Source: Micromonosporaceae bacterium (GTDB lineage: Bacteria; Actinomycetota; Actinomycetes; Mycobacteriales; Micromonosporaceae). Taken from it: a DNA stretch of 31,473 nt. Positions 9,554 through 17,400 of this stretch are shown in pieces (position 1 is the first letter of the stretch; each line of letters begins with the position of its first letter). The stretch lies in the NCBI GenBank assembly GCA_003543035.1, contig DPJL01000254.1, positions 6,234 to 37,706 on the forward strand, given 5' to 3'. Under the pieces are notes generated by a model, which did no database searches, was not told where the DNA came from, and saw only the letters and a list, made by a program, of their open reading frames with translations. The position numbers and the translations under genes were made by a program.

Positions 9554-11148
9554 CGCTGGACCTCCTCGAACCAGTGCCGCCTGCGCTGGAACGGGTATCC
9601 CGGCAGCGAAATCCGCTTCCCGCCTTCCGGCACGGGTGCGGCAGCTCCCGGTTCGTCAACGATTGCCATCAACAAAGTGGTGTCGTGGTAGGTGACCGTG
9701 GCGCGGTGCGGCAGACGACGACGCCCAACTGCCAACGTGTATGCCACATCCGCTGGGTCACATGGCTTTTCGGCAAGGTGTTCCGCGAGCCGCCGCGTGA
9801 TAGCGACCAACGCGCCAGGCTCGTTGGCACTGAGGTGCAACTGGTGTGCTTGCGGCGCAACGGTTTGCGACTCCCGGACGGGTGCCTGCTCGACGAGCAC
9901 ATGCGCGTTGGTTCCACCCAAACCGAACGAACTGACGCCCGCTCGCCGCTGCCCAACCCACTCGCGCAGTTCGGTGTCGACGGTGAACGGGCTGCCACCC
10001 AAATCCACCTCAGGGTGCGGCTTGCGGAAGTGCAGGGTCGGTGGGATCACCCCGTGGCGCACAGCCAAGGTCGCCTTGATCAGGCCAACGACACCGGCGG
10101 CCGCATCCACATTGCCCACATTGGCTTTCACCGAGCCGAGGCTGCAATGGCCGGACCGGCTGGTTGACGCACGGAACGCCCGGGTCAGCGCGTCGATCTC
10201 GATCGCATCACCGACGGGAGTACCACTGCCGTGGCCCTCCACGAAACCCACAGTGGCCGCATCCCACTCCGCTGCCGCCAACGCCTCGGCCACCACCGCA
10301 GCCTGCCCCGCCACCCCCGGCGCGGTAAACCCCGCTCGCGCGGCGCCGTCGTTGTTGACCGCCCAACCGCCGAGCACGCCATAGACGTGATCGTTGTCAG
10401 CGATCGCATCGCCGAGGCGTTTCAGCACAACGGCACCACCACCGTTGCCGAAGACCTGGCCCGTGGCGTCACCGTCAAACGGACGGCAGATTCCGTCAGT
10501 GGCCCAGGTCCCCCCAGGCCGGTACCTATAGCCACTCTGCCGAGTCGACACCACCGCCGCCCCACCGGCGATCGCCATGTCGCACCGGAAGTCGAGCAGA
10601 CTCTGCGCGGCTTGGCACACCGCGACAAGTGAGGAAGAGCAAGCGGTCTGCACGGCCACGGCCGGCCCGGTCAGCCCGAGTGCATAGGCCACGCGCAACG
10701 GCAGATAGTCGCTTGTTGCCCCGGCAAGAACCTCATCCCAGTCATCTGGGAGAGGGCCACGCTGCAGTGCCGGATTGCCCAACAGGTGATAGCGCAGGTA
10801 CCGGTTGGCACCGCAACCGGCAAAGACACCGACCTGCGCCTCACCCCGAGTCGGGTCGTACGCGGCGTCTTCCATTGCCCACCAAGCCATCTCAAGGAAG
10901 ATGCGATGCTGCGGGTCCAATAGCGCGGCTTCTTCGTCGCTATAGCCAAACAGGGCGGCGTCGAAGTCGGTGAGCTGGTCGAGGTATCCGAAGGCCGGCA
11001 CGAACGAGGGATCGTTCGACGACGAGGCGAACCTGCGGATCGAGTCCACCGACCCGCAAACGTTACGCCAGAACGTGGTCAGGTCGGGCGCTCCCGGTAC
11101 CCGGCAGGCCATCCCCACAATCGCGATCCGGTCATCGTCGAAACTCAT
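9550..11148 (-). CDS. Stand-alone ketosynthase with Cys-His-Asn active site, AT deleted
   Basis: This 532-residue protein is a type I PKS ketosynthase followed only by linkers. Residues 3-425 are KS: Cys170 in TACSSSL, His306 in EGHGSGT, but the KSNIGH motif reads KANVGN, so the second His is Asn346. A KS-AT linker (ADVAYTLAVGRRRLPHR) follows, and then directly the post-AT linker (ISLPGYPFQRRRHW). A whole AT domain is therefore missing between them, and no carrier protein follows. A Cys-His-Asn triad is that of KAS III/FabH enzymes, so loss of ordinary decarboxylative elongation or use of a different nucleophile/acceptor is possible. Start ATG 11148 makes an ATGA overlap with the A-PCP gene; GTG 11154 is the alternative. 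Its N-terminus closely resembles that of the second KS (3883), so the two are probably related by duplication. Confidence 0.9.
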   Translation of the reverse strand: MSFDDDRIAIVGMACRVPGAPDLTTFWRNVCGSVDSIRRFASSSNDPSFVPAFGYLDQLTDFDAALFGYSDEEAALLDPQHRIFLEMAWWAMEDAAYDPTRGEAQVGVFAGCGANRYLRYHLLGNPALQRGPLPDDWDEVLAGATSDYLPLRVAYALGLTGPAVAVQTACSSSLVAVCQAAQSLLDFRCDMAIAGGAAVVSTRQSGYRYRPGGTWATDGICRPFDGDATGQVFGNGGGAVVLKRLGDAIADNDHVYGVLGGWAVNNDGAARAGFTAPGVAGQAAVVAEALAAAEWDAATVGFVEGHGSGTPVGDAIEIDALTRAFRASTSRSGHCSLGSVKANVGNVDAAAGVVGLIKATLAVRHGVIPPTLHFRKPHPEVDLGGSPFTVDTELREWVGQRRAGVSSFGLGGTNAHVLVEQAPVRESQTVAPQAHQLHLSANEPGALVAITRRLAEHLAEKPCDPADVAYTLAVGRRRLPHRATVTYHDTTLLMAIVDEPGAAAPVPEGGKRISLPGYPFQRRRHWFEEVQR

Positions 11149-12944
11149 AGGCACGACCCCACGCGTTTGCCGGCCTGCGCCTGCCGTCGGCGCCGCATAC
11201 GGTCTGCCGAATGGGAAAGGTTCGTGTTAACAGGAGAACGGAGATGCGCGGCAAGCGCGGAAACGGTGGCGTGCTCGAAGAGTTGGACCAGCGGAATGGG
11301 ATGGCCAAGGGCCTTCTCCAGCCGCTGCTGCACCAGAGCCATGAGTAGCGAGTGCCCACCGAGTGCGAAGAAGGTGGTCTCCCCGTCGACACGATCGACA
11401 CCGAGGACGTCGGCCCATATGCCGGATATCAGTTGCTCCAACGAATCCTGTGCCGCCTCGTTGGCAAGCACCATCATCGGCTCCGGAAGTGCCTTCACGT
11501 CAAGCTTTCCGGTTGGCCCAATAGGCAGAGCGTCAAGCACCACGATGGCTCGGGGTTGCATGAAGTCCGGCAGCACTTCAGCGAGCGCAAGCTGAATCGC
11601 TGCATACTCAAGACAAGCGTCCCGCGCCGGGACGACATAGGCCACGATTTCCTTGCCGTGAGCGGAATCTCTCGCGACAACGGCTGCCTGCCCCACACCC
11701 GGCAAAGCAGCCAGCTGAGACTCGATCTCCCCCAACTCCACCCGGTAGCCGCGAATCTTCACCATCCGGTCGGCCCGGCCGAGGTAGATCAGGCTCCCAT
11801 CGGGCAGCCGTTTCGCGATGTCACCGGTCCGGTAAGCGCGCACACCGTCGTAGTCGAGGAAACGACTGGCGGTCAGCTCAGGAAGCCCCCAATAGCCAAG
11901 CGCCACATGGTCACAGCGGACGATGATCTCTCCGGTAAGAGAGTCGAGCACGATCTCTATGCCGTCCAGCGGCCGGCCGATTGGGACGACAGCATGGTCG
12001 AGTGGTGCATCTGCCCGCAGGTGGTTTTGCGCCGCGAAGCTGATCTCGGTGGTCCCGTACCCGTTCACAAACACCGTGTCGGCGGCAAAGTGGCGCCGGG
12101 CCAACTCAACATCGTGCCGGACCACCTCCTCGCCGCCGAGCAGCACCGCCCGGATACTGGGCAACCTGCCCGAAGGACCCAGACTCGCCAACAGATACCG
12201 GTAGACCGTGGGCGTCGAGTGATAGATGGTTGCCCCATAACGCGAAAGCGTCTGCGCGAGATGCCCTAGTCCATGAAGCCGAATGTCGGCCGGGACGATC
12301 GCGGCTCCGGAAAGGATCGCGCTGAAGGTGTCCGTCACCGCCATGTCGTAGCCGAACGAGGTGAGCACACTGGTCCGGTCGTCCGGAGTGATGCCGAAAT
12401 TCCGCACATGGTTGGCAATGCCGAACAGCACGTTGCGGTGACTCTGCACCACGCCCTTAGGCTCGCCAGTCGATCCCGATGTGTAGAGCAGATATGCCGG
12501 ATCGTCCGGCTGAGCCGGGCTCGAAAGCCCGGTAAGCACATCCTCCAAAGAAACTTCGCTACTCGTTGCTCCAATATGGATGATCGGCACGTCATGTAGC
12601 GGCGCCAGTTGCAGAGCGAGATCCGCATGCGCAGCGTCGGTGATCAGGACATCGGCCCGGCTGTCGGCCAGGATGTGAGCAAGCCGGTGCACCGGGAACG
12701 TCGGCTCCAACGGAACGTAGGCTCGGCCGCTGGCCAATGCCGCGAGCAGAGCTGTCAACGTGTTGGCGCCGTGGCAGCAAAGGATTGCGGCCCGGCCGGA
12801 TCCATCGGTTAGAGCCTTGCGGGTGGCCGCGACAGCCGAGCCAAGCTGACGATAGGTCAGACACCCGTCGTCGCCGAGCACCGCCGGGTTCGACGGAAAC
12901 TCAGCCACCCGCGCGGCGAAAGCCGAACAGATGGTGTGTTCCAT
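11145..12944 (-). CDS. NRPS, A-PCP (loading or stand-alone module)
   Basis: This 599-residue protein has an adenylation domain (about 1-490) with YLLYTSGSTGEPKG, GYGTTE, YRTGD and PTGKLD (A10 Lys), and a carrier domain FFALGGHS with Ser532. ATG 12944 shares one base with the previous gene's stop (TAATG). My by-eye pocket residues are D-M-T-H-L-G-G-F-A. These match no amino-acid code I recognise, and the LPP segment reads STP, so the substrate is open. Beta-alanine is a candidate only because panD is in the same operon; the Asp235-equivalent is present, which fits alpha-amino acids better. The protein ends in a basic tail (DRMRRRRQAQAGKR) and the next gene is the lone KS, which suggests a PCP-to-KS hand-over. 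Confidence 0.92.
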   Translation of the reverse strand: MEHTICSAFAARVAEFPSNPAVLGDDGCLTYRQLGSAVAATRKALTDGSGRAAILCCHGANTLTALLAALASGRAYVPLEPTFPVHRLAHILADSRADVLITDAAHADLALQLAPLHDVPIIHIGATSSEVSLEDVLTGLSSPAQPDDPAYLLYTSGSTGEPKGVVQSHRNVLFGIANHVRNFGITPDDRTSVLTSFGYDMAVTDTFSAILSGAAIVPADIRLHGLGHLAQTLSRYGATIYHSTPTVYRYLLASLGPSGRLPSIRAVLLGGEEVVRHDVELARRHFAADTVFVNGYGTTEISFAAQNHLRADAPLDHAVVPIGRPLDGIEIVLDSLTGEIIVRCDHVALGYWGLPELTASRFLDYDGVRAYRTGDIAKRLPDGSLIYLGRADRMVKIRGYRVELGEIESQLAALPGVGQAAVVARDSAHGKEIVAYVVPARDACLEYAAIQLALAEVLPDFMQPRAIVVLDALPIGPTGKLDVKALPEPMMVLANEAAQDSLEQLISGIWADVLGVDRVDGETTFFALGGHSLLMALVQQRLEKALGHPIPLVQLFEHATVSALAAHLRSPVNTNLSHSADRMRRRRQAQAGKRVGSCL

Positions 12945-14308
12945 TACCTGCCGCCCAGCACTACCGCAGCGATTTCGTCCACTGTGGACACCTCGGCATC
13001 GGGCTCGGAGATGGTGTAGTCGTCCCCGGCGTAGCTTCCGGAACCGTGCACTACGATTTCCCGGTCGGCCGGGACGAGCCCGCGGTCGATCGCGTTGAGT
13101 ACGCCGGTCAGTGCCATGACGAGAGACCACTCCCGGAGGTCGGCCGGATCCGCGGGCAGCTGCCGAGGCGTGTTATGGAAGAGCTGGCGCAGCATCGGAT
13201 AGCGCGCAACGCATTCGCGCCGTGAGACCGCTATACCGTCGCCGCCGAAGCGGGCGATGAGGTCGTTCATCGCGGGTGAAGTCACCGGCTGGTGCGTGTA
13301 GAAGGTGGGGTCGAGCACCTCTTCCGGATCGTCGGTGACCAATGGGAAGTGCGGGTCGGTGTCCTGGGTCCACGATCCCGCGGCATCCATCCGATACTCA
13401 GGAAGATGCTCTCTGGAAAAGCTGCCATGGCGCAGATTCAGCACCATGTCAGGCGTGCCAAGGTGTTGCACCAGCAGGAATCCGGGGCGTTGGGCCGGGT
13501 CGACTCGACCGGCCGCCTCGAGCACATCGCGGCCAAGGTTGTAGCCGAGAAGGCCGAAGGCGCTTGAGACGGCGTGAGCATGCCAGCGAAGCATGGTCGG
13601 CGGCGCCACCTCGGCCTCAAATGCCGCGCGCGCCGCGTCCGCAACGAGATAGTTGGGCAGCGCCAACGAGAACCAGAGGGCGGTGCCGTGTTTCTCATAC
13701 GCCTCACCGGCATACGCGTCGACGAAAGCACGCCCAAGCGCCTTGACTCCCTCCGGCTCGGCTCCGGCGAAGCGCAGCAACGGATTGCGGGCTCGCAGAG
13801 CCGAATCAGAGGAAAGAGGGTCACACCTGAACTTATGCTTGGTGGAGCCCGGAGCCAGCACGACAACCGAAAGTTGCTCAGGCGTAACGAGTTTGGCCGC
13901 GATGGCCCGAGCCACCGCATCACGTAGAGCGATGCCCTTGTTAGCCGACGTCGGGGTGAAGATGCAGATCGCCTCACCGGTGCGCCGAATGTGCTCCACA
14001 GCGCGAGCGACGATCAGCAATGATGGGAACGTCTTAGTCGTGTGCGTGCCCGGGTTCCCGGTGAGGTCCATGAGTTGTAACCGGTGCCCGCTATGCGTAC
14101 CAAGCTCTCGCCAGCTCGCTGTCGCCGCGGCGAAGAACTGCCGGACATCCGGTGAGAGCTCCGGCAGGTTGAAGCCGGGAGCGAATTGCGGTGTCCCCGC
14201 TGGGCCTCCAGGGCCGGCACCGCATCGGTCGACGGCTGCCGAAATCACGTCGTAATAGTCGACGATGAGATTGCGGATTGTCGGGGCTGTCGCTGTAGCG
14301 AGCATCAT
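12944..14308 (-). CDS. Uncharacterised actinobacterial protein, possibly DUF6002 family
   Basis: This 454-residue soluble protein has a function unknown to me. From memory it resembles the family listed as DUF6002, often found in actinobacterial biosynthetic clusters; this needs a profile search. Visible features are LMDLTGNPGTHTTKTF (near 80-94, with a Lys), FTPTSANKGIALRDAVARAI (near 116-135), PDMVLNLRHGSF, and a Gly-rich VHGSGSYAGDDY near the C-terminus. The SANKG...ALR segment and the terminal Gly/Ser loop recall phosphate-binding loops of fold-type II PLP enzymes such as threonine synthase or cysteine synthase, with a nearby Lys as possible Schiff-base residue. That is a motif-level guess only. 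Start ATG 14308 (a second ATG follows at once) has AAGGAG upstream and an ATGA overlap with the dehydrogenase-like gene. Confidence 0.75.
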   Translation of the reverse strand: MMLATATAPTIRNLIVDYYDVISAAVDRCGAGPGGPAGTPQFAPGFNLPELSPDVRQFFAAATASWRELGTHSGHRLQLMDLTGNPGTHTTKTFPSLLIVARAVEHIRRTGEAICIFTPTSANKGIALRDAVARAIAAKLVTPEQLSVVVLAPGSTKHKFRCDPLSSDSALRARNPLLRFAGAEPEGVKALGRAFVDAYAGEAYEKHGTALWFSLALPNYLVADAARAAFEAEVAPPTMLRWHAHAVSSAFGLLGYNLGRDVLEAAGRVDPAQRPGFLLVQHLGTPDMVLNLRHGSFSREHLPEYRMDAAGSWTQDTDPHFPLVTDDPEEVLDPTFYTHQPVTSPAMNDLIARFGGDGIAVSRRECVARYPMLRQLFHNTPRQLPADPADLREWSLVMALTGVLNAIDRGLVPADREIVVHGSGSYAGDDYTISEPDAEVSTVDEIAAVVLGGR

Positions 14309-15325
14309 TGCTCCTTGTGGGATTCGGTCAGCCGCAGTCGCTTACGCAATGCGCAGAATTGGTCGGTCACTTCTTCGAGCGCATAGGCGGGCCAGCCATT
14401 GGCTATCTCGGGTAGGTGTGGTTCAAGCGCGGCGATGGCCTTCGGGGTATAGGAAACTTGGCCGTCACGGACCTCGATCCCGTCCCGGCGGCCGGCTTCG
14501 GTGTTCCATTCGACGGCCTGCGTGCGGCTGAGCCCGGCCGGTAGGTTCAATGCGATGGCGCCGTTGGCAATCCGCACCGGGTACCCGCCAGGTAACCCCA
14601 GCGGTCCCGGGAGACTTGTTGCCACGTCTGAACCGTTGGCCAAGTCGGCGAGAAGCCTTGCGGCCGCCTGCCCCGCGATCGCATTGAGCTCACGACGCGG
14701 CAGCGCACGAGCGGCCCGCAACAGTTCGGAGACGTCCGACAACGGAGAACCGTTGCGCCACACCAGAACCTCGTCGAGGGAGGAAAGGTGGGCATGGTGT
14801 CCGAGCACCGCAAGCGCGCGCTGATCCGGCAAGTCCAACGCTTCCTGGAGGCACGCCGCGATGGTGGCGACATTGCCGATGCCGCACCAGACCGGCAGGC
14901 CCAGCGACGCGAGCAGAGGATTCACCGCGTCAGGGAAACATCCGTTGATAAGCAAGGTATGCGGGCTCACCTCGGCGAGTGCTCTGGCGACTCGCGCAAC
15001 GACGGTTGTCTGCAACGGCAACGTGACGCCGAAACCTGCCTCTTCGATCAGCCGAGTCCATGCCGACGGCTGAGCCAGGTTCTCGTAGGGCGACTGAGCC
15101 GACGCACAGCACACCACAAAGTCTGCCTGGAGCCGCGCAATTGTCGAAGTCTCGAATTCCTCCGCCACAAAGGAGCAGTCGTGGGCGATGCTCGCTGCGG
15201 CCACGTGATTTCGGGCCAGCACGGTGACACGTGCTTTTGCTTCGCCCCCCAAGGGCAGCCAAAGACTCGCAGACCGACCTGGCCAGTGATCCGCTGCCGA
15301 CGATGGCAATGTGTTTCAGGGTCAT
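14305..15325 (-). CDS. NAD(P)-dependent dehydrogenase-like protein, frameshifted at a G6 run
   Basis: Translation from ATG 15325 begins with a Rossmann dinucleotide-binding strand (MTLKHIAIVGSGSLARSV) that runs out of frame about 26 residues in. The rest of the protein is in another frame. Removing one base from the six-base homopolymer at 15245-15250 joins both parts into one protein of about 339 residues (...LAALGGEAKARVTVLARNH...). The body (DFVVCCASAQSPYENL..., LLINGCFPDAVNPLLASLGLPVWCGIGN) resembles lactate/malate-dehydrogenase-type folds, so an oxidoreductase acting on a cluster intermediate or precursor is plausible. If the extra base is real, an ATG at 15309 gives a 334-residue product without the NAD motif. 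It starts 8 bases after the panD stop and overlaps the next gene by ATGA. Confidence 0.7.
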
Positions 15326-15333
15326 CTTTGATT

Positions 15334-15705
15334 TCAGATAGCGGGGTCGCTGTGCACCGTCACGACACGGTTTGCCTCGTCCACAAAGACGACCGTCGGT
15401 TTGTTGTCACGGGCTTCCTCGTCGCTCATCATGGCGTAGGCCGCAATGATCACGAGATCGCCGGTGTGGATGAGCCGCGCCGCCGCGCCATTGATGCCCA
15501 CCACTCCACTGCCCCGTTGGCCTTCTATCACATAGGTTTCCAGGCGCGCCCCATTGGTGATGTCAAGGACGTGGATCAGCTCGCCGGGCAGCAGGTCGGC
15601 CGCGTCCATCAGATCGGCGTCGAGTGTCAGCGAGCCGACGTAGTTCAGATCGGCCTGGGTGACCGTGGCTCGGTGAACCTTCGATTTGAGCATCGTGCGA
15701 AACAT
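15334..15705 (-). CDS. panD: Aspartate 1-decarboxylase (pyruvoyl enzyme)
   Basis: This 123-residue protein matches PanD closely. It has the self-cleavage site YVGS with Gly24-Ser25 (Ser25 becomes the pyruvoyl group), Lys9, Arg54 and Tyr58, and GINGAAARL in the expected place. The enzyme converts L-aspartate to beta-alanine and CO2 in the cytoplasm. In most bacteria it feeds pantothenate synthesis. Here it lies inside a biosynthetic operon with no other pantothenate gene, so a dedicated beta-alanine supply for the assembly line, or extra pantetheine for carrier proteins, is inferred. The start ATG 15705 has AAAGGCGG about 11 bases upstream. There is a 107-base gap to the ligase gene before it, enough for an internal promoter, though none is obvious. 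Confidence 0.96.
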   Translation of the reverse strand: MFRTMLKSKVHRATVTQADLNYVGSLTLDADLMDAADLLPGELIHVLDITNGARLETYVIEGQRGSGVVGINGAAARLIHTGDLVIIAAYAMMSDEEARDNKPTVVFVDEANRVVTVHSDPAI

Positions 15706-15812
15706 TGACAGAGCCGCCTTTCATGCCCCCGCACGTCTACTCCGAACCTGGCCAACACGGCATTGCCGCGGTCGAAATTGTGGCATGGAAATACACGCGC
15801 GCAAAGCCGCTG

Positions 15813-17372
15813 TCAGAGATGCGGCAGAGCGTCCGTCCTGGTGGCGCATTCGACCGAAAGATCCACATTAGACCGAAGCCTTCGCTTATCGATCTTGCCG
15901 AGCGCGGTCAGGGGAAGCTCCGCAACGATCTCGACGGTCTGCGGTGCCCACAGCTCGTTGAGCCGGGACGCCGCCCATTCCCGCAGTTCGCGTGGGGTCA
16001 CTGTCGCATTGGGACGCAGCTGCACGAATGCATGCACCGCTTCACCCAGCAGCTCGTGCGGCACGCCGATCACGGCGGCCGCGCTCACCTGCGGATGGGC
16101 GTTCAACGCGTCCTCCACGGTACGCGAATAGACATTTGTCGAGGTCAAGCCAGTGACGATCATGTCTTTTACACGATCGACAAGATAGAGATAGCCCTCG
16201 CTGTCTATGTAACCGACATCGCCAGTGCGCAACCAACCGTCCACCAACGTTTGCGCGGTGAGCTCCGGCTGACCCCAATATCCCGAGGTCATCAGCCTGG
16301 CCGACGCCCACACCTCACCGACTTCGCCCGGCCCGAGTGGCTTGCCGTGCTCGTCGCGAACCTCCGCTCGTGACGGCGAGTAAGGACGCCCACACGAAGC
16401 GAGTCGTTCCGGATGCGCCGGATCGTGTTGCGCAGTGGGATATGCGGCAATCAACGTCGCCTCGCTCATGCCGTAAACCGGGAGCAGGACCGGGCCGAAT
16501 CGCTCCATCGCCTGCGCCAACCTCGACGGCGCAATCGCACTGCCCGCGCAGGACAACATGACGAGGCTGCTGGTGTCCGTTGTGGACAGATCAGGATGAT
16601 CGAGTACCTGATAGAGCATCGGCGGCGGCAAAGTCGCCACCGTAATCCTTTCCCGCTGCACCGTGGCCAGGAAGTTCGCGGCGTCAAACCGATCGTGCTG
16701 CACCAACAGACCACCGGAGAAGAGTGTGATCATCGCGGCGGCTTGCGAGCTGGAGTGCCAGAAGCCCGCTACAGCTAGCTGACGCAACCGCCCGCCACCT
16801 GCTTCGAGCTGCCGTTCCGCAGCAGTGAGCACATTCAGAAAGAACTCATGCCGATGGTGTACCAGCTTCGGCCTGCCCGTGGTCCCACCGGTTTGAAACA
16901 GCGACTGCGGCTCCTGAGCCACCACCGGTACCACAAAGTCCTCGGACGGCTCCTCGCACACCTGCGCCAAGCAAAACACGGGAAGCTCAGGAATGCTCTG
17001 CGCTAGTTGCTCGCCAAGCTCCGCATGCGGCCGAGCGTCATAGAGGAGCGCGTCAACGTCAGCCATACCAAGGTATTCGGCGCAGAGCTTCGCCGGCGCA
17101 TTGGGTGCGATCCACACCGAACGGCAGCCCAACAGGTGCAGGGCGAATTGGACGAGCACGGATTCGGGCGGATTCCCCGCCAACACCGCGACCGCGCCAC
17201 CGGGGCGAATGCCTTGCCGCACAAGGACTGCGGACATCGCCCGCACGCCGGAGACCACCTCGGCATAGCTGAGCCGCCGATCCCCATGCACGATCGCCTC
17301 GGCGTCGCCATAGCCCTCGAACAACTCCAGCCCGCGCCGTACGTAGTTCACCGCGTCAGCGTAATGCCGCAC
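15813..17372 (-). CDS. AMP-forming acyl/aryl acid ligase (ANL superfamily)
   Basis: This protein of about 520 residues belongs to the adenylate-forming ligases (acyl-CoA synthetase/acyl-AMP ligase). It has the P-loop SLFQTGGTTGRPKLV, a PVYGMSEAT motif, WLRTGDVGYIDSEGYLYLVDR, and a C-terminal ALGKIDKRRLR with the catalytic Lys. It would activate a carboxylic acid with ATP and pass it to CoA or a carrier protein. As first gene of the operon it may provide the starter acyl group; the substrate is unknown. The start is uncertain: GTG 17372 (VRHYADAVNYVRRG) fits the family's usual N-terminus, GTG 17381/17384 are alternatives, and ATG 17435 would overlap the divergent gene. It is divergent from the coiled-coil gene with only about 28 bases between starts. 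Confidence 0.88.
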   Translation of the reverse strand: MRHYADAVNYVRRGLELFEGYGDAEAIVHGDRRLSYAEVVSGVRAMSAVLVRQGIRPGGAVAVLAGNPPESVLVQFALHLLGCRSVWIAPNAPAKLCAEYLGMADVDALLYDARPHAELGEQLAQSIPELPVFCLAQVCEEPSEDFVVPVVAQEPQSLFQTGGTTGRPKLVHHRHEFFLNVLTAAERQLEAGGGRLRQLAVAGFWHSSSQAAAMITLFSGGLLVQHDRFDAANFLATVQRERITVATLPPPMLYQVLDHPDLSTTDTSSLVMLSCAGSAIAPSRLAQAMERFGPVLLPVYGMSEATLIAAYPTAQHDPAHPERLASCGRPYSPSRAEVRDEHGKPLGPGEVGEVWASARLMTSGYWGQPELTAQTLVDGWLRTGDVGYIDSEGYLYLVDRVKDMIVTGLTSTNVYSRTVEDALNAHPQVSAAAVIGVPHELLGEAVHAFVQLRPNATVTPRELREWAASRLNELWAPQTVEIVAELPLTALGKIDKRRLRSNVDLSVECATRTDALPHL

Positions 17373-17400
17373 CCAACCCACCACGGCGGAGGCTCTTGCG

